From: WRIS01 sp964345475
GTDB taxonomy: Bacteria > Actinomycetota > Coriobacteriia > Coriobacteriales > Eggerthellaceae
Assembly (NCBI GenBank): GCA_964345475.1
Contig: CAYFQW010000001.1
Coordinates: 1-64,000 of the forward strand
Direction: 5' to 3'
DNA: 64,000 nucleotides
The first letter of the stretch is position 1. Every line of letters begins with the position of its first letter. The translations under genes were made by a program, and so were the position numbers. Under the pieces are notes generated by a model that worked only from the letters and a program-made list of their open reading frames with translations, had not been told where the DNA came from and did not search any database. This document shows positions 7,891-17,064 of the stretch, piece after piece.

Positions 7891-9024
7891 CTAATGCCGC
7901 TTCAGGAAGTCGGGAATATAGTCCTCATCAGCAAATCGGCCATTTGAGCTGCTTGACGACGTCGATCTCATCGGAGTGTACGTCGGAGCGGCTACAGGTG
8001 CCGGTTCAACAGGCTCGTCGGTTGAAGCAAACAGATCTCTGTGGGAAAAATCAAAAGCTGACTGACTCGTTGCTGGCTTGAAGCCCGTTGCGATTACAGT
8101 AATGCGAATCTCATCTTCTAGCCCGTCGTCAACGATCTGGCCATAAATGATATTAGAATTGTCGTCAGCCAAGGCTTCAACAGTACGGGCGGCCTCATCA
8201 ACCTCCGCCAAGGTAAGCTCAGAGTTTCCAGCTATCGAAAAGAGTATACGTGAGGCGCCTGCGATAGAAGCTTCGAGTAATTTTGAATTTGTAGCCTGTT
8301 GGGCTGCCTCAAGCGCGCGGTTCTCCCCAGAAGAGCGACCAATGCCCATCATGGCAGTGCCCGCATCCTTCATGACCGTACGGATATCTGCAAAGTCAAG
8401 GTTTATCAAACCTGGAATGGTAATAAGATCGGTAACACCTTGAACACCTTGGCGCAAGGTATCATCAGCAATGCGGAAAGCATCAAGCATGCTTGTCTTT
8501 TTTTCAACAATCTCGAGGAGCCTATCGTTAGGGATGACGATTAAGGTATCCACTTTTTGACTGAGGAGATCGGTGCCCTGTTCGGCTTGGTTACGGCGCA
8601 CTCTGCCTTCAAAGCTAAAGGGCTTGGTCACGATACCGATAGTGAGCGCCCCAATTTCATCGCGAGCAATTTCAGCAACGATAGGTGCTGCGCCGGTTCC
8701 GGTTCCTCCTCCTTCACCTGCAGTTATGAATACCATATCTGAACCAGCAAGAGCTTCACGAATATCCCCGCGGCTTTCTTCAGCGGCCTGAGCTCCTACT
8801 TCTGGATTCGCTCCCGCGCCCAGCCCTCTCGTTAGCTCTTCTCCGATATGGATTGTCGTATCGGCGTCTGACATTAGCAAAGCTTGTCGGTCGGTGTTTA
8901 TTGCGATGAAATCTACGCCCTTGACACCAGCCTCAACCATACGGTTCACAGCATTGGTACCACCACCGCCAACTCCAACTACTTTAATAACCGCCAAATG
9001 GTCAGAACCTGTAATATTTGACAT
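7891..9024 (-). CDS. ftsZ: Cell division GTPase FtsZ
   Basis: The tubulin-like GTPase forms the Z ring. The nucleotide-binding start VVGVGGGGTNAVNRM, the tubulin signature AGEGGGTGTGAAP and the T7-loop region NLDFADIRTVM are all intact. After the globular core, a linker of about 45 residues leads to the conserved tail DEDYIPDFLKRH, which binds partners such as SepF. At 377 residues the length is typical. The ATG at 9024 follows GGAGG by five bases; a GTG four codons earlier overlaps the ribosome site. A strong promoter lies 70 bases upstream, so ftsZ can be transcribed apart from the upstream dcw genes. Confidence 0.98.
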   Translation of the reverse strand: MSNITGSDHLAVIKVVGVGGGGTNAVNRMVEAGVKGVDFIAINTDRQALLMSDADTTIHIGEELTRGLGAGANPEVGAQAAEESRGDIREALAGSDMVFITAGEGGGTGTGAAPIVAEIARDEIGALTIGIVTKPFSFEGRVRRNQAEQGTDLLSQKVDTLIVIPNDRLLEIVEKKTSMLDAFRIADDTLRQGVQGVTDLITIPGLINLDFADIRTVMKDAGTAMMGIGRSSGENRALEAAQQATNSKLLEASIAGASRILFSIAGNSELTLAEVDEAARTVEALADDNSNIIYGQIVDDGLEDEIRITVIATGFKPATSQSAFDFSHRDLFASTDEPVEPAPVAAPTYTPMRSTSSSSSNGRFADEDYIPDFLKRH

Positions 9025-9338
9025 CGCGTCCTCCACATGTGTTGCGTTTAAAAGTGCTGCATTTTCGAGTTCTTAAGTTTATCATGTGGGGTTATTGTAC
9101 ACGATGATGTTTCAATTGCCAATAAAATCGCCGTTAAGCACAAGTCCGAAACACAAGTTGTGAAGCCTGTCATTATGCTGCAGGGTGCATCCAAAATATT
9201 TGCTCTTGCTTCAACGAAGACGAGATGCTGATTCCCTGAGCTCGCAATCTGCCACAGACCCTCTTCTCCCCAAGCAAACCCCAGCATAGGCACGGATAAA
9301 ATCGCCCTGCGTGCCCCATATGTCCGAGACCCTGCTGC
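9025..9338 (-). other. ftsQ-ftsZ intergenic region
   Basis: This 314-base gap holds the ftsZ promoter near its left end. A possible frame of 81 codons (9048-9293) crosses the promoter but has no ribosome site and no recognisable motif, so I do not call it a gene. I see no terminator, so read-through from ftsQ is possible. Confidence 0.6.
9094..9122 (-). promoter_or_regulatory. ftsZ promoter
   Basis: The minus strand has -35 TTGGCA (9117-9122), a 17-base spacer and -10 TACAAT (9094-9099). This gives an mRNA leader of about 60 bases before the ftsZ ATG. The -10 box is identical to that of the mraZ promoter at the head of the cluster. Confidence 0.8.
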
Positions 9339-10514
9339 CTACAGCGTTCTGAATGACGGCTTGTCTACCACACGTACGTTTATATACGATATCTCGCCTG
9401 CGTACTCTTCCATTAACTGGAGGCACACTCGTTCCTTGTCGCGAATATCATCTGCCGTGCCGAAAGCTATTTCAATTCCGTTGTCGAGAATAAGAGTAGT
9501 CGTCTCCGTACCCGTCGCTGAAACAGATTTCACCTGGTCAGCCAATTCCGTTGTAAAGCCAGCGACAATCGCGAGAGCATTGGTGATACTGGCGTCTGAA
9601 CACACATCTCCTACTTCAGGCTTAACGCCGTAAGGAACATCACTTATGCGAAGGACGATCTGCGCGTCTTCGTATACCTTTGCACTAACAGAAGCTGCTT
9701 CGGCTGTATTTTCAGGCGGTATGTTCATAAGCCAGGTACCATCAGAGGCGATCGCCCACGTCTCATGCTCACTCGAGTCCTCGGCAGAAACCTCCACGAC
9801 CGCAGCAATACTGCGTTCTTTAATATCAATCTTAAGCGTATCGGGAAACACGCGACTCAGCTTCGCTTCGTCTACCCACGCCTCCTGCTGCAGACGATGC
9901 ACGATTCCCGATTCGTCCACGCGCAGAAGCGTCATGCCTTCGGGTACCGAAGCGATATCTGTCATTTCATCCGCTGTGAGATGCTCAACCCCATTGACAG
10001 ACACCTTAGAAATAGTGAATAAACTGGAGTTGTATACAAGAATCCCTGCAACAAGTATTGAGATGAGTACCGCAAAGACGAGCAATGTACGAAGTACATA
10101 TCTTCTATAGCTCTTTTTTACACGGCTATCGCGGATTGCCTGGTTCAAATCACCCACACGAACCGAGCTTATGCTCCCGCCCGTATTTCTTCTGAAACTC
10201 GGCTCGACGAGAGAAGGGCCTTGTCGAGAGGCTGTCTGGCGCACGGTACCTTGCGAAGAACTCCGTAGGGTAGTTTGGCGGACATTAGAGCTGGCCTTGG
10301 CTCTATTTGACCGGCTGCTTGACTTCGACGATGTGTCAACCCTGCGTGTAGTAGACCTGCTTGCTGCGGACGACGAAACCCTGCGAGAGGGAGTGTACGA
10401 CTTGCGTGAAGAGCTATTCACTCCAGAGCGCGGTGCTGCACCTGCGCGAGAGCCAGAGCTTGTCTTTCTACGAGAAACCGAGGAATTTGACTTCTGGCTG
10501 TAATTCGATGCCAT
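9339..10514 (-). CDS. ftsQ: Divisome protein FtsQ/DivIB
   Basis: A bitopic membrane protein of the division core complex. Residues 1 to about 135 form a Ser/Arg-rich basic cytoplasmic tail, longer than usual. One membrane segment follows (about 142-165, VLRTLLVFAVLISILVAG), then a POTRA domain beginning FTISKVSVNGVEHLTADEM with VPEGMTLLRVD, and the beta domain WVDEAKLSRVFPDTLKIDIKER (read in blocks). The ATG follows GGGAGG by about five bases and lies inside the 3' end of murB, overlapping it by 47 bases, which suggests coupled translation. Confidence 0.92.
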   Translation of the reverse strand: MASNYSQKSNSSVSRRKTSSGSRAGAAPRSGVNSSSRKSYTPSRRVSSSAASRSTTRRVDTSSKSSSRSNRAKASSNVRQTTLRSSSQGTVRQTASRQGPSLVEPSFRRNTGGSISSVRVGDLNQAIRDSRVKKSYRRYVLRTLLVFAVLISILVAGILVYNSSLFTISKVSVNGVEHLTADEMTDIASVPEGMTLLRVDESGIVHRLQQEAWVDEAKLSRVFPDTLKIDIKERSIAAVVEVSAEDSSEHETWAIASDGTWLMNIPPENTAEAASVSAKVYEDAQIVLRISDVPYGVKPEVGDVCSDASITNALAIVAGFTTELADQVKSVSATGTETTTLILDNGIEIAFGTADDIRDKERVCLQLMEEYAGEISYINVRVVDKPSFRTL

Positions 10515-11394
10515 AGGCCCTCCCTACTTTCTCTTGAGCCATGTGTATCAAGTCAACAACATCTTCGGACGAAGCACCACCCGTGTTTACAATAAAGTTT
10601 GCGTGCTGCTCCGAGATTTGGGCACCGCCAATACGTGTGCCTTTCAATCCCACATCCTCTATAAGTCTGCCGGCACTTTCTCCCTCTGGATTCTTGAAAA
10701 CGCTTCCACAGGACGGATACGTAAGCGGTTGGCTTCGTTTTCTTTTATTGAGAAGAGCCTCCATCTTACCCCTGATATGAGCTGTCGGTGCCTGCCCCAT
10801 AACAAGTTCGCACTCAAGTATTATTGCATCCAATGGAAGAGAGCTTTCGCGATAGCCCCATTGCAATTCATCTGAAAAGTATTTACGTAACCCGCTCTTC
10901 GGCTCATACACCGTGAGGGATCTTATGCGTGCCCCGATCCATTCCTGTGCGCTACCAGCGTTCATCCTTACTGCTCCACCTACTGTGCCTGGTGTTCCTA
11001 CGGCAAATTCTAGGCCCGCCAAAGAGCGTTTGTACGCCTCTTGAACAAGCTTTGCCAAATTAACCCCAGCTCCTACGGTGAAGCTCATCTTATCCTCATG
11101 GTACTTGAACGACTTAAAGTCGCCACCAAGGGTGATAATGAGCCCCTCATACCCTTTGTCAGAAGCTAATATATTGCTTCCCTTGCCCAAGACAATCCAG
11201 GGAAGGTCTTCATCGTCACAGGCTTTTATAAGGGGAATGAGGGCTCCGAGCTCGTTAACTTGAACATAAAAACGGGCTGGTCCACCTATGCGATATGTAG
11301 TTCTACGGGTCAGAGGCTCGTTGCAGTAAACCTCTCCGTTAAATGAGCTGTCGACTAAGAGAGCCTCAAGCGCCGTTGTATGTTGAGCAACCAC
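10468..11394 (-). CDS. murB: UDP-N-acetylenolpyruvoylglucosamine reductase
   Basis: The 308-residue flavoenzyme reduces UDP-GlcNAc-enolpyruvate to UDP-MurNAc with NADPH. The FAD-binding start TTYRIGGPARFYV and LGKGSNILASD, the middle AVGTPGTVGGAVRMNAGS and the catalytic region CGSVFKNPEG, whose Ser donates the proton, are all present. AGRLIEDVGLKGTRIGGAQ and HANFIVN complete the C-terminal domain. The start is GTG at 11394 behind TAGGATTGG. It follows murC after 59 bases and overlaps ftsQ. Confidence 0.96.
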   Translation of the reverse strand: MVAQHTTALEALLVDSSFNGEVYCNEPLTRRTTYRIGGPARFYVQVNELGALIPLIKACDDEDLPWIVLGKGSNILASDKGYEGLIITLGGDFKSFKYHEDKMSFTVGAGVNLAKLVQEAYKRSLAGLEFAVGTPGTVGGAVRMNAGSAQEWIGARIRSLTVYEPKSGLRKYFSDELQWGYRESSLPLDAIILECELVMGQAPTAHIRGKMEALLNKRKRSQPLTYPSCGSVFKNPEGESAGRLIEDVGLKGTRIGGAQISEQHANFIVNTGGASSEDVVDLIHMAQEKVGRAYGIELQPEVKFLGFS

Positions 11395-11453
11395 TCGTAT
11401 CCAATCCTACTTTCGAGATTCAGAGCCTACACCATCGAAGCTCAAGAGCATGC

Positions 11454-12866
11454 TTAGCGTTCGTTGAACTTTTTCGAGAGAACGTCAACCAACTGCGGGG
11501 CGATGAGCGTAACATCTCCAGCTCCCATGGTTATCATAAGATCGCCTGGCTTAAGCTCGCTCACCAAATGAGGAACCACTTCCATGCGTCGTGGTATGTA
11601 GGTAGTATGGGGGGCTCCAGGATGGTTTTGGATAATTTTCATAAAGGTCTTCCCCGTTACGCCCGGTACAGGCATTTCGCCAGCAGCAAAGACGTCCATA
11701 AACACGACTTCGTCGGCTTGGTTGAAGGCACAGCTGAATTCATCTCGCAAAACCTCGGTGAACAAGCCGACACGGGAATAACGATGGGGTTGAAATAAAA
11801 CAACAATTCGTTCAAAGCCGAGCTTTTTTGCAGCACCGATGGTTGCGGCAATTTCTGTTGGGTGGTGGGCATAATCATCGACGACAGTAATACCTGCTAC
11901 CTCGCCTATCAAATCAAAGCGACGGCGCACTCCAGAAAATTTTGCCAAGGCATGGGCTGCCTCATCAAGAGGCAGGCCTAAAGCCCAGGCAAGCGCAAGA
12001 ACCCCTGAGGCATTCAGAACATTATGACGCCCAGGACTTTGCATGAGGTGTCCAGACACCTGCTTTCCGTCGGGCATAGTACAAACAAAATCGCTCTGCA
12101 AGCCATTTCTTGTATACTTGCTAATTACAATATCGTGGCTATCGCCGAAGCCGTAGCTAAAATACGGGATACCGAGATTTTCGACCAAGGCAACCAAGGC
12201 CGCGTCCTCTCCGCATACGACACATACCCCATCCTCAGGGAGTGAGGATATGAATTCTTCGAACTTGGAGTATATTTCCTCAAGATTGCCGTAATGGTCA
12301 AGATGATCGTTTTCGATATTGGTTACCAGAATCGCACAAGGGTCGAGGAAGGTAAAAGACTTATCGCTCTCATCGGCTTCAACCACATAAAATTTCCCTT
12401 TGCCAGAATGGGCGTTTGTTCCATAGGAACGGACAAGCCCGCCTACCAGAAAGCTGGGCTCAAGCCCCATTCCATCAAGGGTGCTTGCCAACATGGCTGA
12501 GGTAGTTGTTTTGCCATGGGTGCCGGCAACGGCAAGAGTCTGCTTGCCCACACCCAACTTCGCAAGCATTTTCGCCCGATGCCAGATGGGAATTTGTTTC
12601 TCGGAGGCACGCACCAATTCGAGATTATCTTCCAAAATAGCTGTGGAGACGACTACTATATCGGGATCAACCCTATCGATAGTATCTGCTTCATGCCCAA
12701 TAGTTACTTCTATGCCTGCATCTTTTAATTGTTTTGTATAACGGCTTTCCTTCAAGTCGGAGCCTGTTACTTGCATCCCCTGGTCGAAGGCAACGCGGGC
12801 AATACCACTCATGCCTACTCCGCCAACTCCGATAAAATGTACTTTTTTACTTGTTGAGCTTCTCAT
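11454..12866 (-). CDS. murC: UDP-N-acetylmuramate--L-alanine ligase
   Basis: MurC adds L-Ala to UDP-MurNAc, the first step of stem-peptide assembly. The 470-residue protein begins with the nucleotide-binding HFIGVGGVGMSGIAR, carries the ATP loop GTHGKTTTSAML, then EADESDKSF, NIENDHLDHYG and the C-terminal VDDYAHHPTEI and FQPHRYSR typical of MurC. The ATG at 12866 follows GAGGA by about five bases; a TTG four codons earlier is the outer limit of the frame. It lies 50 bases after murG. Confidence 0.97.
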   Translation of the reverse strand: MRSSTSKKVHFIGVGGVGMSGIARVAFDQGMQVTGSDLKESRYTKQLKDAGIEVTIGHEADTIDRVDPDIVVVSTAILEDNLELVRASEKQIPIWHRAKMLAKLGVGKQTLAVAGTHGKTTTSAMLASTLDGMGLEPSFLVGGLVRSYGTNAHSGKGKFYVVEADESDKSFTFLDPCAILVTNIENDHLDHYGNLEEIYSKFEEFISSLPEDGVCVVCGEDAALVALVENLGIPYFSYGFGDSHDIVISKYTRNGLQSDFVCTMPDGKQVSGHLMQSPGRHNVLNASGVLALAWALGLPLDEAAHALAKFSGVRRRFDLIGEVAGITVVDDYAHHPTEIAATIGAAKKLGFERIVVLFQPHRYSRVGLFTEVLRDEFSCAFNQADEVVFMDVFAAGEMPVPGVTGKTFMKIIQNHPGAPHTTYIPRRMEVVPHLVSELKPGDLMITMGAGDVTLIAPQLVDVLSKKFNER

Positions 12867-12916
12867 TCGCTTCCTCAAAACAACGCCTCTACGTGTAAAC
12901 TATTGTACCCATAGCC

Positions 12917-14014
12917 CTAGGCTTCTGCCGTTGCTATCACAACATCTGCCAATCTTGCAGACGCCTTTTCACCAGAAAAATGAGCTAAGGCTTCCTTCAT
13001 TGCACACCTTGTTTCATCACTTCGTATCAGGGAGAAGAGCTTTTCCTTGAAAATTTCTTTGCCCAAATCATCATCAGCTATCATACATGCGGCCCCTTGG
13101 GCTGTGTAGGCTGAAGCGTTCTTTGTCTGATGATCCTCGGCTGCGTACGCATACGGTATTAAAAGAGCCGGAATCTGCAAAGCTGTTATTTCTGCTAAAG
13201 AAGTTGCTCCTGCACGGGAAAGAACTATATCAGCTGCAGCGAGTGTCTCCCCCATGCGATCTTGATAGCCAAATAATTTCCATCGCTTCTGTTCTTCTTC
13301 AGTCAAAGCAAGCTCTGAACGGACCGTCTCGTATTCTTTCGGCCCTGTTATGTGAACTAGAGAAAGGCCCTCGACAGAAAGAAGCTCTTCCTTGAGACCG
13401 ATTATTGCTTGATTTATATGACGGGCGCCAAGGCTTCCTCCGAACACAAGCAAAACCAAGTCGCGCTCGGGTAGGTTGAGGTAGCTCCGACCCTCAGACC
13501 GTGTAGCCTTAAGCACCGATGCGCGCACTGGATTGCCTGTAAGCTCTGTCTTTCCTTCAAAGCCAAGGTCGAGAGCTGATTCTTCGTAGGTGAGCGCTAC
13601 CTTCGCCGCCGCCTTGCCGAGGTATTTGTTAGCAAGTCCCATAACCGAATTCTGCTCATGCACCACAAGGGGTAATTTTAGCTTTTTCGCTGCCCTTCCG
13701 ACAGGTATGCAGACATATCCTCCAAAGCAAACCACCGCATCGGCTTCCACTTCGCGAAGCCAGGAGCGTGCGAACCCCGTTGAGCGAAGAATACTGAAAA
13801 CGGCAGGCACCAGGCTCAAAGGACGAGAGCGGTTGAAGCCCTGGGCTTCGAAAGGCTTGAAAGGAATGCCGGCCTCTTGAACAAGCCGAGCTTCTACTCC
13901 CCTCGATGTGCCGGCATATTGCACTTCATGTCCTCTTGCCTGCAGCTCTTCGGCTAAAGCAAGTGCAGGATTAATATGCCCAGCTGTCCCGCCTCCTGAA
14001 ACTACGAACCTCAT
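12917..14014 (-). CDS. murG: Lipid II synthase, undecaprenyl-PP-MurNAc-pentapeptide GlcNAc transferase
   Basis: MurG adds GlcNAc to lipid I on the inner face of the membrane to give lipid II. The N-terminal G loop GGGTAGHINPALA (about residues 7-19) is the family signature. VCFGGYVCIPVGRAAKK and HEQNSVMG follow. The C-terminal GT-B domain has FGGSLGARHINQA, VLSRAGATSLAEI and PYAYAAEDHQTKNA. The chosen ATG at 14014 follows GGAGG by nine bases and gives 365 residues; the frame is open 21 codons further upstream without support. Confidence 0.96.
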   Translation of the reverse strand: MRFVVSGGGTAGHINPALALAEELQARGHEVQYAGTSRGVEARLVQEAGIPFKPFEAQGFNRSRPLSLVPAVFSILRSTGFARSWLREVEADAVVCFGGYVCIPVGRAAKKLKLPLVVHEQNSVMGLANKYLGKAAAKVALTYEESALDLGFEGKTELTGNPVRASVLKATRSEGRSYLNLPERDLVLLVFGGSLGARHINQAIIGLKEELLSVEGLSLVHITGPKEYETVRSELALTEEEQKRWKLFGYQDRMGETLAAADIVLSRAGATSLAEITALQIPALLIPYAYAAEDHQTKNASAYTAQGAACMIADDDLGKEIFKEKLFSLIRSDETRCAMKEALAHFSGEKASARLADVVIATAEA

Positions 14015-14134
14015 ACCTACATCCTCCATTAGAATCTTGTATATACTGATGCTGTATGGCCATAAGGCAATGAGCATCCGCCTGTTCTATACCCATGCAC
14101 GAAACGCCTTCACTCGCCCATGCGACGATATCTT

Positions 14135-15535
14135 TCAATTGCTTCTCCGGGGCTGCGATCCTGCCCGTCTTGAAGAATTCCTCTTTTGTCCCTGCCCCGA
14201 ATGTTCGCTTTCTGGTAAAAAACTCGTTCGTGTTGATCTGCTTTCTCGACTTGGTGAAGTGCGTGCGGACTCCTTCCCTGAAAAACCACGCCTCGTTGAA
14301 TCTGGCGAAGATTGATACCGCACCACCCTCAAGTCGTCGCGGCGCTGATTGTATACCGTATCCTGCCCCGAAGCATGTGATACAGAAAGAATGATCCCTA
14401 CCATCCAAAGTGAAGCAATGAGAGACGAGCCCCCCGATGATATAAATGGAAGCGGTTTTCCTGTTGTTGGAAATACACCCAGTGCACAGCCAATATTGAG
14501 AAAGGCCTGAAAGACAATCATTGCAGTCAGACCGCCGGCAATCATCATACCGAAGGCATCGGGAGCATGCCGTGCTATCCGCATCCCTACAAAAAGAAAG
14601 GCAAGGAAAAGAAGGATCACGACCAAAGCCCCGACCAGGCCGAGCTCTTCTCCGATGATTGAAAAAATAAAATCTGTCTCTGACATAGGCAAGTACAAGA
14701 ATTTTTCTCTTGAATTGCCCAGACCCACTCCAAAAAGACCACCCTCTGAAAAGGCATAAAACGAATGGATGAGCTGGTACCCTGTACCTAAGCCCCCTTT
14801 CCCATCATTCCAGGGATTTATAAAAGTGAAGCGGTTTTGTCGGTATCCCACGGTAGAGGCTATCGCAACAAAAACAATACCGAGGGCTATAATTCCGAGT
14901 ATCATCCTCCAGGGAACTTCGCCCAGCCACATAACCATTAAAATACCTACAAGACAAATAAGTGTCGAGCCTAAATCTGATTGTGTCTTATATAAAAACA
15001 ACAAAGGAACAATGATAAGGAGGAAACCTTGGGCGAGCGCATCCCTTGTCCTCATCCTACCGTCGCGATAGTCGTCTAATATTCGTGCCGCCATGATAAG
15101 AAATACTATTTTGACAATTTCCGATGATTGAATGCCAACAGGGCCTATCCTCAGCCAGCGTTGGGCACCATATTCCTCTTCCCCAAGAACCACAGTAAGC
15201 ACAAGGAGAACAATGGTGAGAAGCCATGCCGCCCAAACAAAAGGTCCCTTCCACCATCGATAGGCGATACATTTCCATATAACGAAGGCTCCAGCTATAC
15301 CAAACACGGCGTACAGGGCTTGCTTGAACAAGTAGCTCGCCATCGATTTTCCCTCATTGAGGGCAACTATCGAGGATGAAGAGTACACCATGACGAGGCC
15401 TATCAGAACGAGGGCAAGACTTATCAGCAAGAGAAGAATGCGGGGGCCCCGAACTGAGGCAGGAACGGTATCAACAGCTTGAGACGATCCTCTGCCCTGT
15501 GAATAAGCTCCAGAATACTGACGTTTGGGAGCCAT
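14135..15535 (-). CDS. ftsW: Septal SEDS glycosyltransferase FtsW
   Basis: A SEDS-family polymerase of lipid II acting with FtsI at the septum. The 466-residue protein has about ten membrane segments from residue 32 to 385. Family blocks visible are VMVYSSSS, AQRWLRIGPVGIQSSEIVK, QSDLGSTLI, the long external loop near GGLGTGYQLIHSFYAFSEGG, SETDFIFSIIGEELG and PTTGKPLPFISSGGSS. A basic Ser/Arg-rich cytoplasmic tail of about 80 residues follows, an unusual length that recalls the tails of FtsQ and SepF here. AAGGAG precedes the ATG, which lies five bases after the murD stop. Confidence 0.95.
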   Translation of the reverse strand: MAPKRQYSGAYSQGRGSSQAVDTVPASVRGPRILLLLISLALVLIGLVMVYSSSSIVALNEGKSMASYLFKQALYAVFGIAGAFVIWKCIAYRWWKGPFVWAAWLLTIVLLVLTVVLGEEEYGAQRWLRIGPVGIQSSEIVKIVFLIMAARILDDYRDGRMRTRDALAQGFLLIIVPLLFLYKTQSDLGSTLICLVGILMVMWLGEVPWRMILGIIALGIVFVAIASTVGYRQNRFTFINPWNDGKGGLGTGYQLIHSFYAFSEGGLFGVGLGNSREKFLYLPMSETDFIFSIIGEELGLVGALVVILLFLAFLFVGMRIARHAPDAFGMMIAGGLTAMIVFQAFLNIGCALGVFPTTGKPLPFISSGGSSLIASLWMVGIILSVSHASGQDTVYNQRRDDLRVVRYQSSPDSTRRGFSGKESARTSPSRESRSTRTSFLPESEHSGQGQKRNSSRRAGSQPRRSN

Positions 15536-15540
15536 ATAGC

Positions 15541-17064
15541 TTAAGCTCCTTTTTGCTCAGATGCGCGTGCGAGCAAGGCCTTAAAGACGGTTCCCCTTTG
15601 CTCGTATGAGGAAAACTCATCGAATGAGGCACAAGCTGGAGACAAGACAACACGGTCTCCCTCCACCGCAAGTTCAATAGCCTTATGAAGAGCATCTTCC
15701 AAGGTTCGGGAGAGGTGGTTCGGGCGGGATGTTTTTTTGAGTGCCTCAAAGAAACGTGGACCTGCAGCACCGAAGCAGATTGCAAATTTGCAGGACTTTT
15801 CAACAGCCTCAACAAGCGAAGACAATTCAGTGCCCTTATCATGGCCTCCAAGCAAGACAATAAGCGGCTCGCCCTCAAATGAGTTGATAGCCTTTATGCT
15901 AGCATCAATATTCGTCGCTTTTGAATCGTTGAAGTACGAGACCCCCGCGATAGTGCCGCAAGGCTCTATCCTGTGCTCAAGAGGGGCAAAGCTGGAAAGG
16001 GAAGCTGTTATCACCGACGGATCGGCACCTAAAAGGAAGGCTGCGGCTGAGCCAGCGAGAACATTGCTTATATTGTGCTCGCCTCTCACTTGCAGCTTCT
16101 CCCTTTCTATGAGGCGATACTCCTCGTCTCCAACAGCAAGAAAAAGGGCGTCGTCCCTGACAAAGGCAGCATGCACACTTCCGCACCGCTTCCTCATATC
16201 GCAGCCAAGCCCCTCCGCAGTACCAAGCGGTATGTACTCAAACATCTGGTCGCGGGAAGGCATACTGCCCACGCTCTCACTTGACGAGGCTTTTTTGGCC
16301 AGGACGGTATCTCGATACGAAATAAAGGCTTTACGTGCTTGAGGATCGCTTGCGTCAAATACAAAAGATCCACAGCCTTCCTTGCTGTTCGTAAATATCT
16401 TTGTCTTTGCCTGAACATACGCCGCATACGATCCGTGCCAATCAATATGATCAGGGCTTATATTAAGCAGGACCGCTACATTGGGCTTGAAGAGTATCGT
16501 GGAGGCAAGCTGGTAGGAGGAGAGCTCGACCACGTAGGTATCAAACTTGCCGGAAGACACCGCCTCGATACAGGTTGTGCCGATGTTTCCAACAGCTTGA
16601 ACCCTGAGCCCAGCATTTCTTAAAATATGGGCAGTGAGCGCCGTAGTGGTTGTCTTTCCATTGGTCCCCGTAATGCCGACCCACTGGGATGTCGCATCGC
16701 TTTCTCTCCAGGCGAATTCTACTTCACTTATGAGAGCCTTGCTTGCATGAAGGGCATTTTGATAAAATTCAGAGATCTGGGGGATGCCAGGAGAGACGAT
16801 ACAAAGATCATAGCGCTCCTCAAAATCAAACCTATTAAAAAAGGCCTTCACGTTTTCGGCATCAAGACGATTGGCGAAAAGCCGCGCTTGCTCATCTTCA
16901 TTACCAGCGGCTACCGTTAAGGAATCAATCCGGACCCCGACAAGACCCAAGCAGTATTCGCACACGGCCTTCCCACTTTTTCCGAGACCTAAAATAAGTA
17001 CGCGGCCCAATTTTTCAGGAGCATGCTTCTTGGATGCAATCATATGTGGAGCTTCTTCCCTCAC
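15541..17064 (-). CDS. murD: UDP-N-acetylmuramoylalanine--D-glutamate ligase
   Basis: MurD adds D-Glu to UDP-MurNAc-L-Ala. The 507-residue protein starts with a Rossmann-type region VLILGLGKSGKAV, carries the ATP loop GITGTNGKTTTTAL, then VVELSSYQLAS, NISPDHIDWHGSYAAYVQAK with the carbamylated-lysine position, the third-domain EHRIEPCGTIAGVSYFNDSKATN and the C-terminal LSPACASFDEFSSYEQRG. The GTG at 17064 directly follows the mraY TAG and has AGGGG ten bases upstream; an ATG seven codons inside is an alternative. It is slightly longer than most MurD proteins because of an insert near residues 270-330. Confidence 0.95.
   Translation of the reverse strand: MREEAPHMIASKKHAPEKLGRVLILGLGKSGKAVCEYCLGLVGVRIDSLTVAAGNEDEQARLFANRLDAENVKAFFNRFDFEERYDLCIVSPGIPQISEFYQNALHASKALISEVEFAWRESDATSQWVGITGTNGKTTTTALTAHILRNAGLRVQAVGNIGTTCIEAVSSGKFDTYVVELSSYQLASTILFKPNVAVLLNISPDHIDWHGSYAAYVQAKTKIFTNSKEGCGSFVFDASDPQARKAFISYRDTVLAKKASSSESVGSMPSRDQMFEYIPLGTAEGLGCDMRKRCGSVHAAFVRDDALFLAVGDEEYRLIEREKLQVRGEHNISNVLAGSAAAFLLGADPSVITASLSSFAPLEHRIEPCGTIAGVSYFNDSKATNIDASIKAINSFEGEPLIVLLGGHDKGTELSSLVEAVEKSCKFAICFGAAGPRFFEALKKTSRPNHLSRTLEDALHKAIELAVEGDRVVLSPACASFDEFSSYEQRGTVFKALLARASEQKGA

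Noticed and set aside
9048..9293. An 81-codon minus-strand frame between ftsQ and ftsZ
   Set aside because: It has no ribosome binding site or motif and runs across the ftsZ promoter.
13971..14408. A 145-codon minus-strand frame between murG and ftsW
   Set aside because: It overlaps the end of ftsW and the start of murG in another frame and resembles nothing.
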